Shown here one piece after another: positions 1 to 10,281 of a DNA stretch of 64,000 nucleotides (position 1 is the stretch's first letter; each line of letters starts with the position of its first letter). The position numbers and the translations under genes were made by a program. Origin of the DNA: Chlorobiaceae bacterium (GTDB taxonomy: Bacteria; Bacteroidota; Chlorobiia; Chlorobiales; Chlorobiaceae); assembly GCA_013334485.1 (NCBI GenBank), contig JAAXXL010000006.1:1-64000 (forward strand), in the 5' to 3' direction. Under the pieces are notes generated by a model that made no database searches, was not told the origin of the DNA, and saw only the letters and a program-made list of their open reading frames with translations.

Positions 1-127
1 ATTTATTCCGAAACCCGATTACTGCGTTGGGTGGTGCTCGAAATCCTCATGTACTACGTGTACACTCCGGTTTCTGTGCTCCATCCGCCTTGTCCTCGGG
101 CTTCTCACGACAATAAATAGAGGTGCC
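1..127. repeat. Inverted-repeat element, copy 1 (cut by window edge)
   Basis: This stretch matches the full element at 10047-10184 almost base for base, but its left terminal repeat lies before the window. The right end carries the same A/T-rich terminal repeat ending in GAGGTGCC. It sits just downstream of apt. No reading frame of note is present. The element looks like a non-coding, MITE-like intergenic repeat; its function is unknown. Confidence 0.8.
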
Positions 128-144
128 GTAGTGGAGAAGCGGTT

Positions 145-678
145 TTATTCGCCCTCAAAATCGGTAAGCGAGTAGACGCTGTATCCCTTTTCAAGAATTT
201 TGCGCTCTCCGCCGATATCTGGCAGATTGACAATAAAAGCCATTTCCGCAATAACACCACCGACCTTTTCAACAAGAGCCGCAGCAGCGAGTGCAGTGCC
301 GCCGGTAGCAAGCAGATCATCGACAAGCAAAACCTTCTGACCGGGCTTGAGAGCATCTACATGAATTTCGATCTTGTCGGTTCCATACTCAAGTTCATAC
401 TCCTGGGAGACAACATCTGCTGGAAGTTTTCCGGGCTTTCTGACAGGAACAAATCCCTTGCCGAGCGTGTAGGAGAGTGCGCCGCCGATAATAAAGCCTC
501 GAGCCTCAATGCCTACAATCACATCAAAATCAACACCATTTTGAAGATAGTGCTGTGTAAGATTATCGATAACCAGCCTGAAACCTACCGGATCCTTGAT
601 AAGGGTGGTAATATCACGAAAGAGAATCCCTTTTTTCGGATAATCGGGAATCGAACGAATACGGGATTTAATGGGCAT
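145..678 (-). CDS. apt: Adenine phosphoribosyltransferase
   Basis: This cytoplasmic purine-salvage enzyme makes AMP from adenine and PRPP. The protein has 177 residues, normal for the family, and shows the PRPP-binding motif VLLVDDLLATGGT at about residues 116-128 and the EARGF loop near residue 58. I chose the second methionine (MPIKSRI) over one three codons upstream because the alignable family sequence begins there; either start is possible. It follows mtaB on the same strand after about 75 bases, so the two are probably co-transcribed. Confidence 0.93.
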   Translation of the reverse strand: MPIKSRIRSIPDYPKKGILFRDITTLIKDPVGFRLVIDNLTQHYLQNGVDFDVIVGIEARGFIIGGALSYTLGKGFVPVRKPGKLPADVVSQEYELEYGTDKIEIHVDALKPGQKVLLVDDLLATGGTALAAAALVEKVGGVIAEMAFIVNLPDIGGERKILEKGYSVYSLTDFEGE

Positions 679-753
679 GGATAGCAAGGTTTAGTTGTTG
701 AGGAAATCGTGTTGAAATCAGATGGTTCCGCCCGAGTAAAAGAAAATAAAAAA

Positions 754-2115
754 TCAAGATAACAGTCTCCCATGCAAATTCAAATCATCATCCAGCCCTT
801 CAATGTGTACGGGCAACTCTCTTCCTGCCAGAGAGTGCTCCTCACCACTTCCGGCCCGGTCGACCATCACTCGCAGATAGTTACGGGTGTAACCGCAGGA
901 TTGCGGAATTCCATTGCGCTCGTGCCGGCACTGTTCAAAGAGAACCATCATATGCCTGCCAATATAACGCGACTTGAAAGCCGACTCCTTGCGACGTCCA
1001 AGTTCGTTCAGCACCCTGCTTCGTCTGGCAATTTCAACCGGTGAAACAGCAGTAAGCTCCCTGTTTGCTGTTTTTCTGGCAAGAGTGGTACCGGGGCGGA
1101 TGGAACAACTGAAAACGTGGAGATAGGCAAGAGGAAGCTCTTCAATAAAGCTGCAGATCTGCAAAAAATCCTCTTCACTTTCACCGGGAAAGCCGACCAT
1201 CACATCGGCTCCGATAGAACAATCAGTAATACCCGCAGCAACCGCATTCACCCTTGAACGGTAAAGCGCCGTATCATAACGACGATGCATAGCTTCAAGA
1301 ATACGATCCGAACCGCTCTGAAGAGGGATATGGAGATGCGGGACGATGTTTTTGGACCGGGCAACCAGTGCTATAAACTCACTGTCAACAACGTCCGGCT
1401 CAATAGAACTGATACGAATACGGTTGACAGGAACCTCTTCAAGACGGCGTAACAACTCCGGCAGCAGTGTACCGTTCTCGCGATAATCACCGATATTTAC
1501 ACCGGTCAGTACAATTTCCGGGTATCCTGACGCCGCAAGTATCCTGGCTCGCGCAACAATCTCTTCAGATGGAAGTGATCTTGACCGGCCCCTGATCAGA
1601 GGAATGGTACAGTAGGAACAGCCATAATCACACCCATCCTGTATTTTCAGAAATGCCCTGGTTCTGTCATGCCCCTTTACAGAGGTTGAAGAGTAACCGG
1701 GATAGACCGGATCACGAACCCCGTGATGCGACACCTTTACCAACGGAAGGGAAGCTGAAGGATCCATAATTTCATCATACCATTCAACCTCAAACTTCTC
1801 TTTGCTTCCAAGAATTGCATCGACTCCATTAATAGCAGAGAGCGCTTGCGGATTCAACTGACAATAACATCCAATGACAGCTATCCTGCTACCGGGATTA
1901 TGCTTTATAATCCCTCTTATTTTCTGACGGCATTTTTTCTCAGCCTGCTTTGTTACTGCACAGGTATGAATAATAACAAGTTCAGCGCCCTCTTCGAATG
2001 ATGATTCACTCCACCCTTTGCTGCATAATTTTTCAAGTATATATGACGTTTCAGAATAGTTCAACTTACATCCAAGAGTAACAGCGGCTACACGTTTTTT
2101 TATATAATCACTCAT
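754..2115 (-). CDS. mtaB: tRNA threonylcarbamoyladenosine methylthiotransferase MtaB
   Basis: This radical-SAM methylthiotransferase converts t6A37 to ms2t6A37 in tRNAs that read ANN codons. The N-terminal UPF0004 domain has cysteines C16, C52 and C83 for the second 4Fe-4S cluster. The radical-SAM motif CDYGCSYC lies at residues 162-169, and the C-terminus is TRAM-like. At 453 residues the length suits MtaB. The sequence TLGCKLNYSE favours MtaB over MiaB or RimO, which usually read TxGCxxN. It lies upstream of apt on the same strand and is divergent from the gene at 2293. Confidence 0.9.
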   Translation of the reverse strand: MSDYIKKRVAAVTLGCKLNYSETSYILEKLCSKGWSESSFEEGAELVIIHTCAVTKQAEKKCRQKIRGIIKHNPGSRIAVIGCYCQLNPQALSAINGVDAILGSKEKFEVEWYDEIMDPSASLPLVKVSHHGVRDPVYPGYSSTSVKGHDRTRAFLKIQDGCDYGCSYCTIPLIRGRSRSLPSEEIVARARILAASGYPEIVLTGVNIGDYRENGTLLPELLRRLEEVPVNRIRISSIEPDVVDSEFIALVARSKNIVPHLHIPLQSGSDRILEAMHRRYDTALYRSRVNAVAAGITDCSIGADVMVGFPGESEEDFLQICSFIEELPLAYLHVFSCSIRPGTTLARKTANRELTAVSPVEIARRSRVLNELGRRKESAFKSRYIGRHMMVLFEQCRHERNGIPQSCGYTRNYLRVMVDRAGSGEEHSLAGRELPVHIEGLDDDLNLHGRLLS

Positions 2116-2292
2116 ATATATTATTGATCAGCTTCAGTCAAAAAGCAAAAAATTATCTCATATAATGGAAAGGAGCATAGAGTATCACAGCTCCCATCTT
2201 GCAGAGCAAAATATATTGTTCTATATTTTATTAAATAAACACAACTGCTCCACAACACTACGTTACTCTTTTAAACATAAATATAGCTCACA

Positions 2293-2748
2293 ATGAGTAC
2301 GCAAAAAACAGAGTCAGGGACACCTGATAAATATGATATATTTGTTCAGAAAATAGACTTCTTTCAATCACTTGTTGAAGAAAAAAAGAGCCTTCAGACT
2401 AAAATTGCCTCTATTCAAAAGGAGTGTCAGGAGAAAATAAGGCCGCTGGAAGAGGAACTCTCGGGAATCATCAAAAAACTTGAGGCTAACCTCTCAAAAC
2501 TTGAGGGGGGAGCGCCGCCGGAGGCTGGAACAGCAAAATTCAGCAGGGGGCAGTTAGGCAGTTCAATCAAGGATCTGCTCCGCTCAAATCCGTTAAAAAC
2601 CTTCAAACCGCGTGAAATAGCCGAAGCACTCAACACAAAAGGGACTACCGTCAGCCTCTGGTTCAATAAATACGGAGTGAACGATGCTGCAATTGAGCGG
2701 GTACCGGCAGGAAAAAATGGCAAACGCTATGTTTACAAAATAAGGTAG
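2293..2748 (+). CDS. Uncharacterised coiled-coil protein with winged-helix-like C-terminus
   Basis: I do not recognise this 151-residue protein as a named family. Residues about 25-70 are rich in K, E and L with heptad spacing and are probably a coiled coil. Residues about 85-151 read as a small helical domain followed by a basic strand, like a winged helix (RSNPLKTFKPREIAEALN, then KRYVYKIR). A DNA-binding or regulatory role is inference only. It is a single-gene unit, divergent from mtaB and convergent with rodA, and is closed by the hairpin at 2777-2820. Confidence 0.75.
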   Translation: MSTQKTESGTPDKYDIFVQKIDFFQSLVEEKKSLQTKIASIQKECQEKIRPLEEELSGIIKKLEANLSKLEGGAPPEAGTAKFSRGQLGSSIKDLLRSNPLKTFKPREIAEALNTKGTTVSLWFNKYGVNDAAIERVPAGKNGKRYVYKIR

Positions 2749-2776
2749 CACGAGCGTATACCCTCCTGTGAAATCA

Positions 2777-2820
2777 CATAACCGTAAAACGCATCACACC
2801 CGGTGCGTTTTACGGTTATG
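2777..2820. terminator. Bidirectional terminator hairpin
   Basis: A perfect 17-bp inverted repeat (2777-2793 with 2804-2820) surrounds a 10-base loop. It lies between the stops of the convergent genes at 2293-2748 (+) and rodA (-). It lacks a long terminal T tract, but the stem has internal A/T runs. The placement makes a shared terminator the simplest reading. Confidence 0.8.
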
Positions 2821-2830
2821 CTCACCTTCC

Positions 2831-4054
2831 CTAATAGCCCAGATTTCTTTTGTTTCTGAAGAAATTGAGGGCCAGTCCAACCATAATCATATTACCCACA
2901 AGCGAAGAACCACCGTAGGAGACAAAAGGAAGTGGTACGCCGATGACAGGTATAAGACCGATGGTCATTCCGATATTGATAACTACATGGACAAAAAGCA
3001 ATGACACAAAACCAGCAAGCGTCAACTCGACAAACCTGTTTTTTATTGAAAAAATTGCCCAGATCAATCGGAGAATCAAAACAAGATAAAAGCCTATCAA
3101 AAGCGCAGCACCGAGAAATCCCAACTCTTCGGCAATAACGCAAAAAATAAAATCGGTCCACTGAGCCGGAATAAAACGAAGCTGTGTCTGTGTACCGTGA
3201 AGAAATCCTTTTCCGAAAAAACCGCCTGAGCTGATTGCTATTTTTGCCTGGAGAACATTGTATCCTGCCCCCTGTGGATCAGACATCGGATCAAGAAAGG
3301 TTTGTATCCTTTTCATCTGATGCGGCTTCAATATTTCGGCTGCAAACCGGTTGGTAAATATTCCGGTAAGAAGCCCTGAGAGAATAACAAACAACTGATG
3401 CATCTGATATTTCTTCCTGACGTAAACCAGCAGAGCAAAAAGAAAAAGGGAAAGTACAATAATGATATAGATGTTGATAAAACCTGTAAGCATCAGAATA
3501 ACAGGAAAAACAAGCAGCATCAGAATATAGATATCAAAACCGGCCATGATAATCATCGGTGCAATAAAAGAGATGCAGGTCAGGGTTGTACCCACATCAG
3601 GCTGCAACATGATAAGTATGGCAGGTAAAAGCGGAATAGCAAGCGCCGTCAACAGATGAGGTATGGAGTGAATATCAGTTTCATCATCAGAAAGAAATCG
3701 TGACAAGGCAAGAATGGTCGCCATCTTTGCAATTTCGGAGGGCTGAAAGCTGAAAAACCCGATTTTCACCCAACTGGTCTGTCCGGCAATTTTTTTTCCG
3801 AAAACAAGCACCAGAACCAGCAGGAGAAGCCCGATAATGTAGAAAACATAGGAGTTATCCCTGATAACACGAACATCGTTGTAGTAAACAAATACAAGAG
3901 CAACTACACCGATAATGGCCCAGGCAAACTGCCGGTAAAAGAGCGTGGGATCGCCGCTCCCATGTGTTGCGCTGAAAACCGCCATCAAACCAAGAACAAT
4001 CAGTCCGGCCATGGGAACGAGAAGCCATTTATCGAGCTCGCTTTGTTTTTGCAT
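2831..4054 (-). CDS. rodA: Rod shape-determining peptidoglycan polymerase RodA
   Basis: This is a SEDS-family integral membrane glycosyltransferase that polymerises lipid II during cell elongation, normally with a class B PBP. The 407 residues contain about ten hydrophobic segments. FQPSEIAK at residues 103-110 and QPDVGTT at 151-157, with the catalytic-type aspartate, are conserved SEDS motifs. The C-terminal [17 protein letters not shown] is diagnostic. RodA rather than FtsW is favoured by overall sequence, but no PBP2 or mreB neighbour is visible here to confirm it. The gene is divergent from era. Confidence 0.9.
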   Translation of the reverse strand: MQKQSELDKWLLVPMAGLIVLGLMAVFSATHGSGDPTLFYRQFAWAIIGVVALVFVYYNDVRVIRDNSYVFYIIGLLLLVLVLVFGKKIAGQTSWVKIGFFSFQPSEIAKMATILALSRFLSDDETDIHSIPHLLTALAIPLLPAILIMLQPDVGTTLTCISFIAPMIIMAGFDIYILMLLVFPVILMLTGFINIYIIIVLSLFLFALLVYVRKKYQMHQLFVILSGLLTGIFTNRFAAEILKPHQMKRIQTFLDPMSDPQGAGYNVLQAKIAISSGGFFGKGFLHGTQTQLRFIPAQWTDFIFCVIAEELGFLGAALLIGFYLVLILRLIWAIFSIKNRFVELTLAGFVSLLFVHVVINIGMTIGLIPVIGVPLPFVSYGGSSLVGNMIMVGLALNFFRNKRNLGY

Positions 4055-4146
4055 TGATCAGTTGTATTGCCCTGTTTGCATTATCTTCAGAGACTATAAT
4101 TTAGTATAGTATTGTTTAAAGCGATTGAACACTTCACAAAATAAAT

Positions 4147-5064
4147 ATGACTTCAACAAAGTTTTCCTGCGGTTTTGCGATTATCATCGGACCGCCCAAT
4201 GCAGGCAAATCAACCCTGCTTAACGAATTGCTTGACTATAAGCTCTCTATTGTAACACCTAAACCGCAAACCACAAGAAAGAAAATCACCGGTATCTATC
4301 ACAACGAGAAGTGCCAGATTATCTTTCTTGATACACCCGGTATCATGAAGCCGCAGCAGAAACTGCACGAGTCGATGCTTGGCGTCATCCGCGATACCCT
4401 TAAAGATGCCGATATCGTCATTGCTCTTCTCCCCTACTCCGGAAAAAAAGATTTTTTTGACCGCGAATTTGCCAGTGAGCTCTTCAACACCTGGCTGAAG
4501 CCTTCAGGAAAAAAGATTATTGTCGTTCTCAATAAATGTGACCTGGTCAGTGAAGAGCGTCAGCATACAGCAGAAGAGTTTGTCCGGACAACCTGGAATC
4601 CGTCAGCCGTCCTCTCGGTTTCGGCACTCAAAGGAAGCAACCTCACAGCCCTTATCGACACCATTCAGCCCACTCTGCCTCTCAACTACCCACTCTATCC
4701 GGAAGATACGCTCAGTACCGCACCTGAACGGTTTTTTGTAAGCGAAATCATCCGCGAAAAGATATTTCTGCTCTATGGCCGCGAAGTGCCTTACTCTACA
4801 GAGGTGGTGATCGACGAGTTCAAGGAGCAGCATGAAAATGATCCAAAAAGAAAGGATCTGATTCGCTGTTCAGTGATTGTGGAGCGTGAAACCCAGAAAC
4901 AGATTCTGATAGGCAGCAAGGGAGCCGCGCTGAAAAAACTCGGTCAGACAGCAAGAAAGGATATCGAGGAGCTGCTCGGAAGGCCGGTTTTTCTTGAGCT
5001 CTTCATCAAGGTACGCCCTGACTGGCGAAAGAATCAGACCTTCCTTAAAAGCTATGGATACTGA
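4147..5064 (+). CDS. era: GTPase Era
   Basis: Era binds the 3' end of 16S rRNA and helps mature the 30S subunit. The GTPase domain has the P-loop GPPNAGKS at residues 15-22, DTPG at 62-65 and NKCD at 129-132. The C-terminal KH domain is seen around [11 protein letters not shown]. At 305 residues it has the usual length. It is a stand-alone gene divergent from rodA, and its transcript would end at the hairpin at 5286-5320 shared with rpsA. Confidence 0.96.
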   Translation: MTSTKFSCGFAIIIGPPNAGKSTLLNELLDYKLSIVTPKPQTTRKKITGIYHNEKCQIIFLDTPGIMKPQQKLHESMLGVIRDTLKDADIVIALLPYSGKKDFFDREFASELFNTWLKPSGKKIIVVLNKCDLVSEERQHTAEEFVRTTWNPSAVLSVSALKGSNLTALIDTIQPTLPLNYPLYPEDTLSTAPERFFVSEIIREKIFLLYGREVPYSTEVVIDEFKEQHENDPKRKDLIRCSVIVERETQKQILIGSKGAALKKLGQTARKDIEELLGRPVFLELFIKVRPDWRKNQTFLKSYGY

Positions 5065-5125
5065 AAACAGCGTTAACTAATGGCACCACAATTAATTGTT
5101 ATGCGCGGTTTGAGGATTTTTGAAC

Positions 5126-5235
5126 CACGAAACTGACGAAATGACACGAAATCATGCACAAGAAAACCATCCTGCTGTTCTCTTCGTCCTTGCTGTCCCT
5201 GTAGTCCCTGTTGTCCTTGATCTCTTTTCAGAGCA
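5126..5235. repeat. Intergenic low-complexity repeats
   Basis: Two repeat types lie together in the era-rpsA gap. The first is a run of CACGAAA-type units (about 5128-5155), also seen near 51565. The second is a run of TCCCTGTAGTCC-type units (about 5185-5222), also seen near 13305 and 15140. Neither codes for anything convincing. Their repeated occurrence only in intergenic DNA suggests small dispersed non-coding repeats. Confidence 0.55.
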
Positions 5236-5285
5236 CCGCACAACGAAGCAATCGAATCGCGGAATAAATTAATAGTGTTGCCGAA

Positions 5286-5320
5286 ATGAGAAAAGCCCCG
5301 AATTGCGGGGCTTTTCTCAT
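5286..5320. terminator. Bidirectional rho-independent terminator of era and rpsA
   Basis: A perfect 15-bp stem (5286-5300 with 5306-5320) encloses a 5-base loop. The GC-rich core GCCCCG/CGGGGC is flanked by A and T tracts, so it can terminate in both directions, for era (+) and rpsA (-). Confidence 0.92.
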
Positions 5321-5343
5321 TGTACTTAAATCAGCAGTGAACC

Positions 5344-7134
5344 TTAGTTCTCTGCCGGTTTTGGTTCTGCGGCTTTTTTGTCAGCCGATTTGATAGGGGG
5401 CTCAAGCTCGGCAGTTGCCGCCTCGATCTCCTTTTTCTCATTCGGATGAGCCAACAGGTAGGCCTCAATCTCTTCCTTGCTCTTGTCCTTGAAATACTCA
5501 AGAGCTGAAAGTATGATTCGCTTGTTCTCCTTGTCAAACTCAATGACACGAAGTGGCAGTCCGTCACCAATCTTGAACGAAGAGTGAATATCCTTCACGC
5601 CGCCCTGAAGAAGGTGTGATACCGGAACAAATCCGTCCACATCACCAGGCAGAATGACGATAACGCCCTTTTCAATGATCTGTGAAATCTCACCGGGGGT
5701 TTCGGCTCCGACAGCATACTTCTGTTCGAATTCGTCCCACGGATCCTGATTGATCTGCTTGTGACCAAGCGCAATACGACGTGCGTGTACGTCAAACTTG
5801 AGAACCTTAACCTCAAGTTCCTGGTTCTTCTTGACCAGTTCACTTGGATGGCGGATTTTCTTTGTCCAGGAGAGGTCGGAAATGTGAACCAGACCGTCAA
5901 CTCCGGGCTCAAGCTCAACAAAGACACCGAAATCAGTGATATTGCTGACTGTTCCTTTATGCAAAGAGTTCTCGATATACTTCTCGGAGAGAGCAATCCA
6001 TGGATCCTCGTTGACACGCTTCATAGAGAGCGAAAGCTTTGTGTGATCCTTGTCGATATTGAGGATAACACACTCCACTTCCTGACCGAGGGTGACAAAC
6101 TGACCCGGATGCTTGATGTGCTGTGTCCAGCTCATCTCGGAGATGTGAACAAGACCCTCGATACCCTTCTCGATTTCGACAAAAGCGCCGTAGTCGGTAA
6201 TGGAAACAACACGACCCTGTGCTTTGGAACCGACAGGATATTTGAGTTCGATATTTTCCCACGGATGTGACTCAAGCTGCTTCATGCCCAAAGAGACTCT
6301 CTTGGTGTTCTCGTCAAAGCCGACAACAACAACCTTGATCGGCTGATCAAGATCAACAACCTCTGAAGGATGATTGATTCTGCCCCAGGTGATATCAGTG
6401 ATGTGCACAAGACCGTCAAGACCGCCGAGATCGACGAAGATACCGAAATCGGTAATGTTCTTGACTGTACCCTCAAGCACCATACCCACCTTGATATTGG
6501 CGAGCATCTCTTCACGACGTGCAGCGTACTCCTCTTCGAGGATAACTTTATGACTGACAACAATATTCTGTGTAACCGGATTGATCTTGACAACCCTGAA
6601 GTCCATGGTCTGACCGACAAGCGCATCAAAGTCACGAACCGGCTTGACATCGATCTGCGAACCGGGAAGGAAGGCCTCAACACCTGAGAGCGAGACTGTC
6701 ATACCGCCCTTGACGCGGTTGATGATCTTGCCGGTGATGATGGTATCATTTTCAATTGAATCATAGATCTTGTCCCAGATTCTCAGGACGTCTGCTTTCT
6801 TCTTTGAAAGAATAAGCTGTCCCATCTTGTCTTCGATGTTCTCAAGGTATACTTCAACATCATCGCCAACCTTGACCTCATCGTCATCGCGGAACTCAAG
6901 CAGGGAGACGATGCCTTCCGACTTGAAGCCGACATCAATCGTGACATCCTTGTTGGATATCGAAACAATTCTTCCCTTTACAATTTCGTCTTCGGTAATT
7001 TCATTGAGCGTGCTCGAATAGAGCTGCTCCATCAGTGCAAGTTCAGAGGCTTCGTAGTTTGCAAAAACCTTGATCTTTTTCCTTGCAGGTCTTTCCTTGA
7101 CCTTTTTGTCCTGTGTTGTAAATGCTTCTGCCAT
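5344..7134 (-). CDS. rpsA: 30S ribosomal protein S1
   Basis: S1 is the mRNA-binding protein of the small subunit and is needed for translation initiation on many messages. The 596 residues hold six S1-type OB-fold repeats, beginning near residues 38, 120, 206, 293, 380 and 463. Repeats 3-5 share the signature G-x-V-x-x-I-T-D-[FY]-G-[AIV]-F-V-[DE]. The tail is rich in A, E, K and P and is probably disordered. It lies 85 bases downstream of cmk on the same strand, the common cmk-rpsA arrangement. Confidence 0.96.
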   Translation of the reverse strand: MAEAFTTQDKKVKERPARKKIKVFANYEASELALMEQLYSSTLNEITEDEIVKGRIVSISNKDVTIDVGFKSEGIVSLLEFRDDDEVKVGDDVEVYLENIEDKMGQLILSKKKADVLRIWDKIYDSIENDTIITGKIINRVKGGMTVSLSGVEAFLPGSQIDVKPVRDFDALVGQTMDFRVVKINPVTQNIVVSHKVILEEEYAARREEMLANIKVGMVLEGTVKNITDFGIFVDLGGLDGLVHITDITWGRINHPSEVVDLDQPIKVVVVGFDENTKRVSLGMKQLESHPWENIELKYPVGSKAQGRVVSITDYGAFVEIEKGIEGLVHISEMSWTQHIKHPGQFVTLGQEVECVILNIDKDHTKLSLSMKRVNEDPWIALSEKYIENSLHKGTVSNITDFGVFVELEPGVDGLVHISDLSWTKKIRHPSELVKKNQELEVKVLKFDVHARRIALGHKQINQDPWDEFEQKYAVGAETPGEISQIIEKGVIVILPGDVDGFVPVSHLLQGGVKDIHSSFKIGDGLPLRVIEFDKENKRIILSALEYFKDKSKEEIEAYLLAHPNEKKEIEAATAELEPPIKSADKKAAEPKPAEN

Positions 7135-7219
7135 TAATTTTTTCCTTCCTCTCTTTTGAATAAGCCAGCTTGCCGCGAGAGATTACAGCATGTGGTTTTA
7201 TGGTTGATGAAAAAAAATG

Positions 7220-7921
7220 TCACTTCGTCTCTGTTTCGAGAGCAAGTTTATATACTCTTTCTACCTGAGAATCTATCGTTAAATCCGATGTATCAATTTC
7301 GACTGCATCCGGATGTTTTTTGAGCGGCGCGTGCTCCCGAAGGGTATCCTCCTCGTCACGCTGCTTGATCTCCTTTTCAAGCAGATCAAGATCCGGCAGT
7401 TCCGCACCCTCCGGAGATTTGGCAATCAGCTCGGCATAGCGCCGTTTTGCCCGCTCACGGGCATCGGCTACAAGAAATATTTTCAGTTCGGCGTCAGGAA
7501 AAACAACAGTGCCAATATCGCGACCGTCCATTACCACTGCACGCTCCCGGCCAAGTTCCTGCTGCATCCGGCGAAGCCGGTCACGAACAGGCTTGAGTGA
7601 ACTGATAAAACTGACCTCACGGCTGACACGATTATCGCGAATCCCGGCAGTCACATCGCTACCGTCAAGGATAACGCGGTCACCCTTAAACTCTATAGAA
7701 ATAGTATCAAGCAGAACGGAAACACTCTGGGGAGAAGTGCGCAAGCCGTCAAGAACACCCTCTCTGAGGGCCTTGAAGGTTACTGCCCGGTACATGGCGC
7801 CGGTATCAATATAGGTGTATCCGAGCTTCTGGGCCACTTTTCTGGCTGTCGTACTTTTTCCGGATGCAGCCGGCCCGTCTATGGCGATAATAATACGCTT
7901 TTTCCCGATTTCCTGTTTCAC
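7220..7921 (-). CDS. cmk: Cytidylate kinase
   Basis: This enzyme phosphorylates CMP and dCMP with ATP in pyrimidine nucleotide recycling. The P-loop GPAASGKST lies at residues 16-24. [12 protein letters not shown] and [15 protein letters not shown] are family signatures for substrate binding. The length of 233 residues is typical. It is the first gene of a cmk-rpsA unit and is divergent from ychF, so its promoter should lie within 7922-8043. Confidence 0.95.
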   Translation of the reverse strand: MKQEIGKKRIIIAIDGPAASGKSTTARKVAQKLGYTYIDTGAMYRAVTFKALREGVLDGLRTSPQSVSVLLDTISIEFKGDRVILDGSDVTAGIRDNRVSREVSFISSLKPVRDRLRRMQQELGRERAVVMDGRDIGTVVFPDAELKIFLVADARERAKRRYAELIAKSPEGAELPDLDLLEKEIKQRDEEDTLREHAPLKKHPDAVEIDTSDLTIDSQVERVYKLALETETK

Positions 7922-8043
7922 TGAAATATTCCAATTTGGCCTGTCATTTTATAAAATATATTTGCTTTTTCCAAACTTAATGGTTACATGTTAAAGCCAT
8001 GCCAGTTTGCATTGGTCTCTCTATTCAATAAACTTATTCTGTT

Positions 8044-9135
8044 ATGTCACTTCGCTGCGGCATTGTAGGACTCCCAAATGTCGGAAAGTCTACACTTTTC
8101 AATGCTATCACCGCCAAACAGGCTGAAGCCGCCAACTACCCGTTTTGTACCATTGAACCAAATGTCGGAACTGTTCTTGTTCCTGACGAACGGATGCAGT
8201 TGATCGCCAATGTGGTTAAAACGCCGACACTGGTACCGACAACCCTTGAAATCGTCGATATTGCCGGACTGGTAAAAGGAGCGAGTAAAGGCGAGGGACT
8301 CGGCAACCAGTTTCTCTCTCATATCAGGGAGGTTGATGCTATTGTGCATGTTGTACGCTGTTTTGATGACGAGAACATTATTCATGTTGAAGGAAAGATC
8401 GATCCGGCAGATGACATCATCACCATTGATACGGAGTTGATGCTTGCCGATCTTGACAGTATGGAACGCAGAATCGAACGGCTGAGGAAAAACGCAAAAA
8501 AAGAGAAAGAGCTGCTCCTGCAGGTTGAATTAGCGGAAAAAATAATCAGCGGACTCAGTGAAGGGATCCCTGCCCGAAAGATAATAGAGACGGATGAAGA
8601 GAAGGAGATGGCAAAACAGTTCTTTCTGCTCTCCACCAAACCGATCCTCTTTGCCGCCAATGTAGCTGAAGATGATATTGCTGAAGGGAACGCCTATACC
8701 AGGAAAGTTGCAGAGATCGCCGCTGCATCGGGCTCGAAAATGCTCATTATCAGCGCAAAAACAGAAGCAGATATTGCCGAACTCCCCGCAGAAGATCGGC
8801 CGGAGTTTCTTGAAAGTCTCGGTCTTGAGATGTCGGGCCTCGACCGCCTGATCCAGACCGCCTATGACCTGCTCGGTCTGCAAACCTACTTTACCGCCGG
8901 TGTCAAAGAGGTTCATGCATGGACCATCCGCAAGGGTGCTGCCGGTCCTGAAGCCGCAGGAGCCATCCACTCCGATTTTGAAAAGGGGTTTATCCGTGCC
9001 GAAGTGATGTCATACCTTGATCTTATTGAACTCGGCTCGGAGCAGAAAGTCAAGGAGGCAGGCAAGCTTCGTTCGGAAGGAAAGGAGTATATTGTGAAGG
9101 ATGGGGATGTGATAGTATTCCGATTCAATGTTTGA
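8044..9135 (+). CDS. ychF: Redox-regulated ATPase YchF
   Basis: YchF/OLA1 is an Obg-family P-loop protein that prefers ATP and associates with ribosomes. Residues 9-16 are GLPNVGKS, and [10 protein letters not shown] is the switch II region. NVAE stands where true GTPases have NKxD, the known reason for ATP preference. A coiled-coil arm is followed by a C-terminal TGS domain from about residue 280. The length of 363 residues is standard. Confidence 0.95.
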   Translation: MSLRCGIVGLPNVGKSTLFNAITAKQAEAANYPFCTIEPNVGTVLVPDERMQLIANVVKTPTLVPTTLEIVDIAGLVKGASKGEGLGNQFLSHIREVDAIVHVVRCFDDENIIHVEGKIDPADDIITIDTELMLADLDSMERRIERLRKNAKKEKELLLQVELAEKIISGLSEGIPARKIIETDEEKEMAKQFFLLSTKPILFAANVAEDDIAEGNAYTRKVAEIAAASGSKMLIISAKTEADIAELPAEDRPEFLESLGLEMSGLDRLIQTAYDLLGLQTYFTAGVKEVHAWTIRKGAAGPEAAGAIHSDFEKGFIRAEVMSYLDLIELGSEQKVKEAGKLRSEGKEYIVKDGDVIVFRFNV

Positions 9136-9147
9136 AAAAAAGAATAG

Positions 9148-9186
9148 GGCCTATGGTACCTATAGGACTTATGGGTCCCATAAAGA
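9148..9186. repeat. Short palindromic CCTATRG-type repeat
   Basis: Between ychF and murI lie overlapping short palindromes, including TTATGGGTCCCATAA at 9172-9186. It could be an operator or a dispersed repeat; no hairpin with a loop and T tract is evident, so I do not call it a terminator. Confidence 0.35.
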
Positions 9187-9226
9187 TTAAAAGATCACTT
9201 TTTACGGCGCATTATATACTTAAACC

Positions 9227-10045
9227 ATGCTGCACCATAAAGTCACCCCTGAAAGTCCGATAGGCATCTTTGACTCCGGTGTGGGAGGGCTGACCGTGGT
9301 CAAAGCCATCCGGGCAGCTCTCCCCTCAGAAAGACTGATCTACTTCGGCGATACGGCTCGTGTTCCTTACGGGCCTAAATCCCAGATTACCATCCGCAAG
9401 TATGCCGCTGACGACACCGCCATACTCATGCGCTATCAACCAAAATTGATTATTGTTGCCTGCAATACCGTTTCCGCCCTTGCTCTTGACGTGGTCGAGA
9501 AATCGTGCAGCGGAATACCGGTGATCGGCGTACTGAAAGCCGGCGCCGCGCTGGCCGTGCAGGTAACAAAAAACAACCGTATCGGGGTTATCGGAACCCA
9601 GGCCACAGTCTGCTCAAACGCCTACGCCCGGGAGATCAACCTCTTGAGTGAGGAGGCGGAGGTAATCTCAAAAGCCTGCCCGCTTTTTGTTCCGCTCGCC
9701 GAAGAGGGTTTTATTGACCACCCTGCCACAAAACTTGTTGCTGAAGAGTATCTTTCCGGGATCCGCAAGCACAATATTGATACCCTCGTCCTCGGATGTA
9801 CACACTACCCGATCCTCAAGCAGGTGATTGCAGAGAGCATCGGGCCCGGCATCCGCATTATTGACTCGGCTGAAGCTGTAGCCATCAAAACAAAAGAGCT
9901 TCTCACTGAGTCAGGCCTGCTTAATCCGGCTGAAGAGCCTTCAGTACCTCACCTGCTTGTGAGCGATCTGCCCCAGAAATTCAGCCAGCTCTACCAGCTC
10001 TTTATGGGCATGGAGATGCCGGATGTTGAATTGGTGGAAGTATAA
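9227..10045 (+). CDS. murI: Glutamate racemase
   Basis: This enzyme makes D-glutamate for peptidoglycan. The two catalytic cysteines are visible: C79 in ACNTVSA and C191 in [17 protein letters not shown] at residues 15-24 carries the conserved aspartate. The length of 272 residues is normal. The stop codon falls inside a TAAT sequence that directly abuts the inverted-repeat element at 10047. Confidence 0.95.
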   Translation: MLHHKVTPESPIGIFDSGVGGLTVVKAIRAALPSERLIYFGDTARVPYGPKSQITIRKYAADDTAILMRYQPKLIIVACNTVSALALDVVEKSCSGIPVIGVLKAGAALAVQVTKNNRIGVIGTQATVCSNAYAREINLLSEEAEVISKACPLFVPLAEEGFIDHPATKLVAEEYLSGIRKHNIDTLVLGCTHYPILKQVIAESIGPGIRIIDSAEAVAIKTKELLTESGLLNPAEEPSVPHLLVSDLPQKFSQLYQLFMGMEMPDVELVEV

Positions 10046-10046
10046 T

Positions 10047-10184
10047 GGGCACCTCTATTTATTCCGAAACCCGATTACTGCGTTGGGTAGTGCTCGAAAT
10101 CCTCATGTACAACCTGTACACTCCGGTTTCTGTGCTCCATCCGCCTTGTTCTCGGGCTTCTCACGACAATAAATAGAGGTGCCC
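10047..10184. repeat. Inverted-repeat element, copy 2 (complete)
   Basis: The element is 138 bp long with perfect 17-bp terminal inverted repeats (10047-10063 and 10168-10184). The interior is imperfectly symmetric about a TGTAC-rich centre near 10107-10123, so the whole can fold back. It is flanked by TAAT on both sides (10043-10046 and 10185-10188), possibly a target duplication; the left one is also the murI stop. Copies occur at 1-127 and 24202-24343. It has no gene and is MITE-like by structure; mobility is inference. Confidence 0.85.
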
Positions 10185-10281
10185 TAATACCGGAAAGAGC
10201 GACTCCCCTCTTTTTCACCTTTGCCTTTTGCCGTCACAGTTGTTACTTTTGACTTTTCCTATTGACCTTAATCTCTATAGC

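Noticed and set aside
5761-6270. 169-codon plus-strand frame opposite rpsA
   Set aside because: It is antisense to S1 repeats and its apparent internal repeats are explained by the repeats in rpsA.
5344-7134. CRISPR-like regular repeats
   Set aside because: The periodic similarity is due to the S1 protein domains; no short direct repeats with unique spacers occur anywhere in the window.
9172-9186. TTATGGGTCCCATAA palindrome as an operator or terminator for ychF/murI
   Set aside because: The palindrome has no loop and no T tract, and similar short CCTATAGG-type sequence surrounds it, so a specific function cannot be supported.
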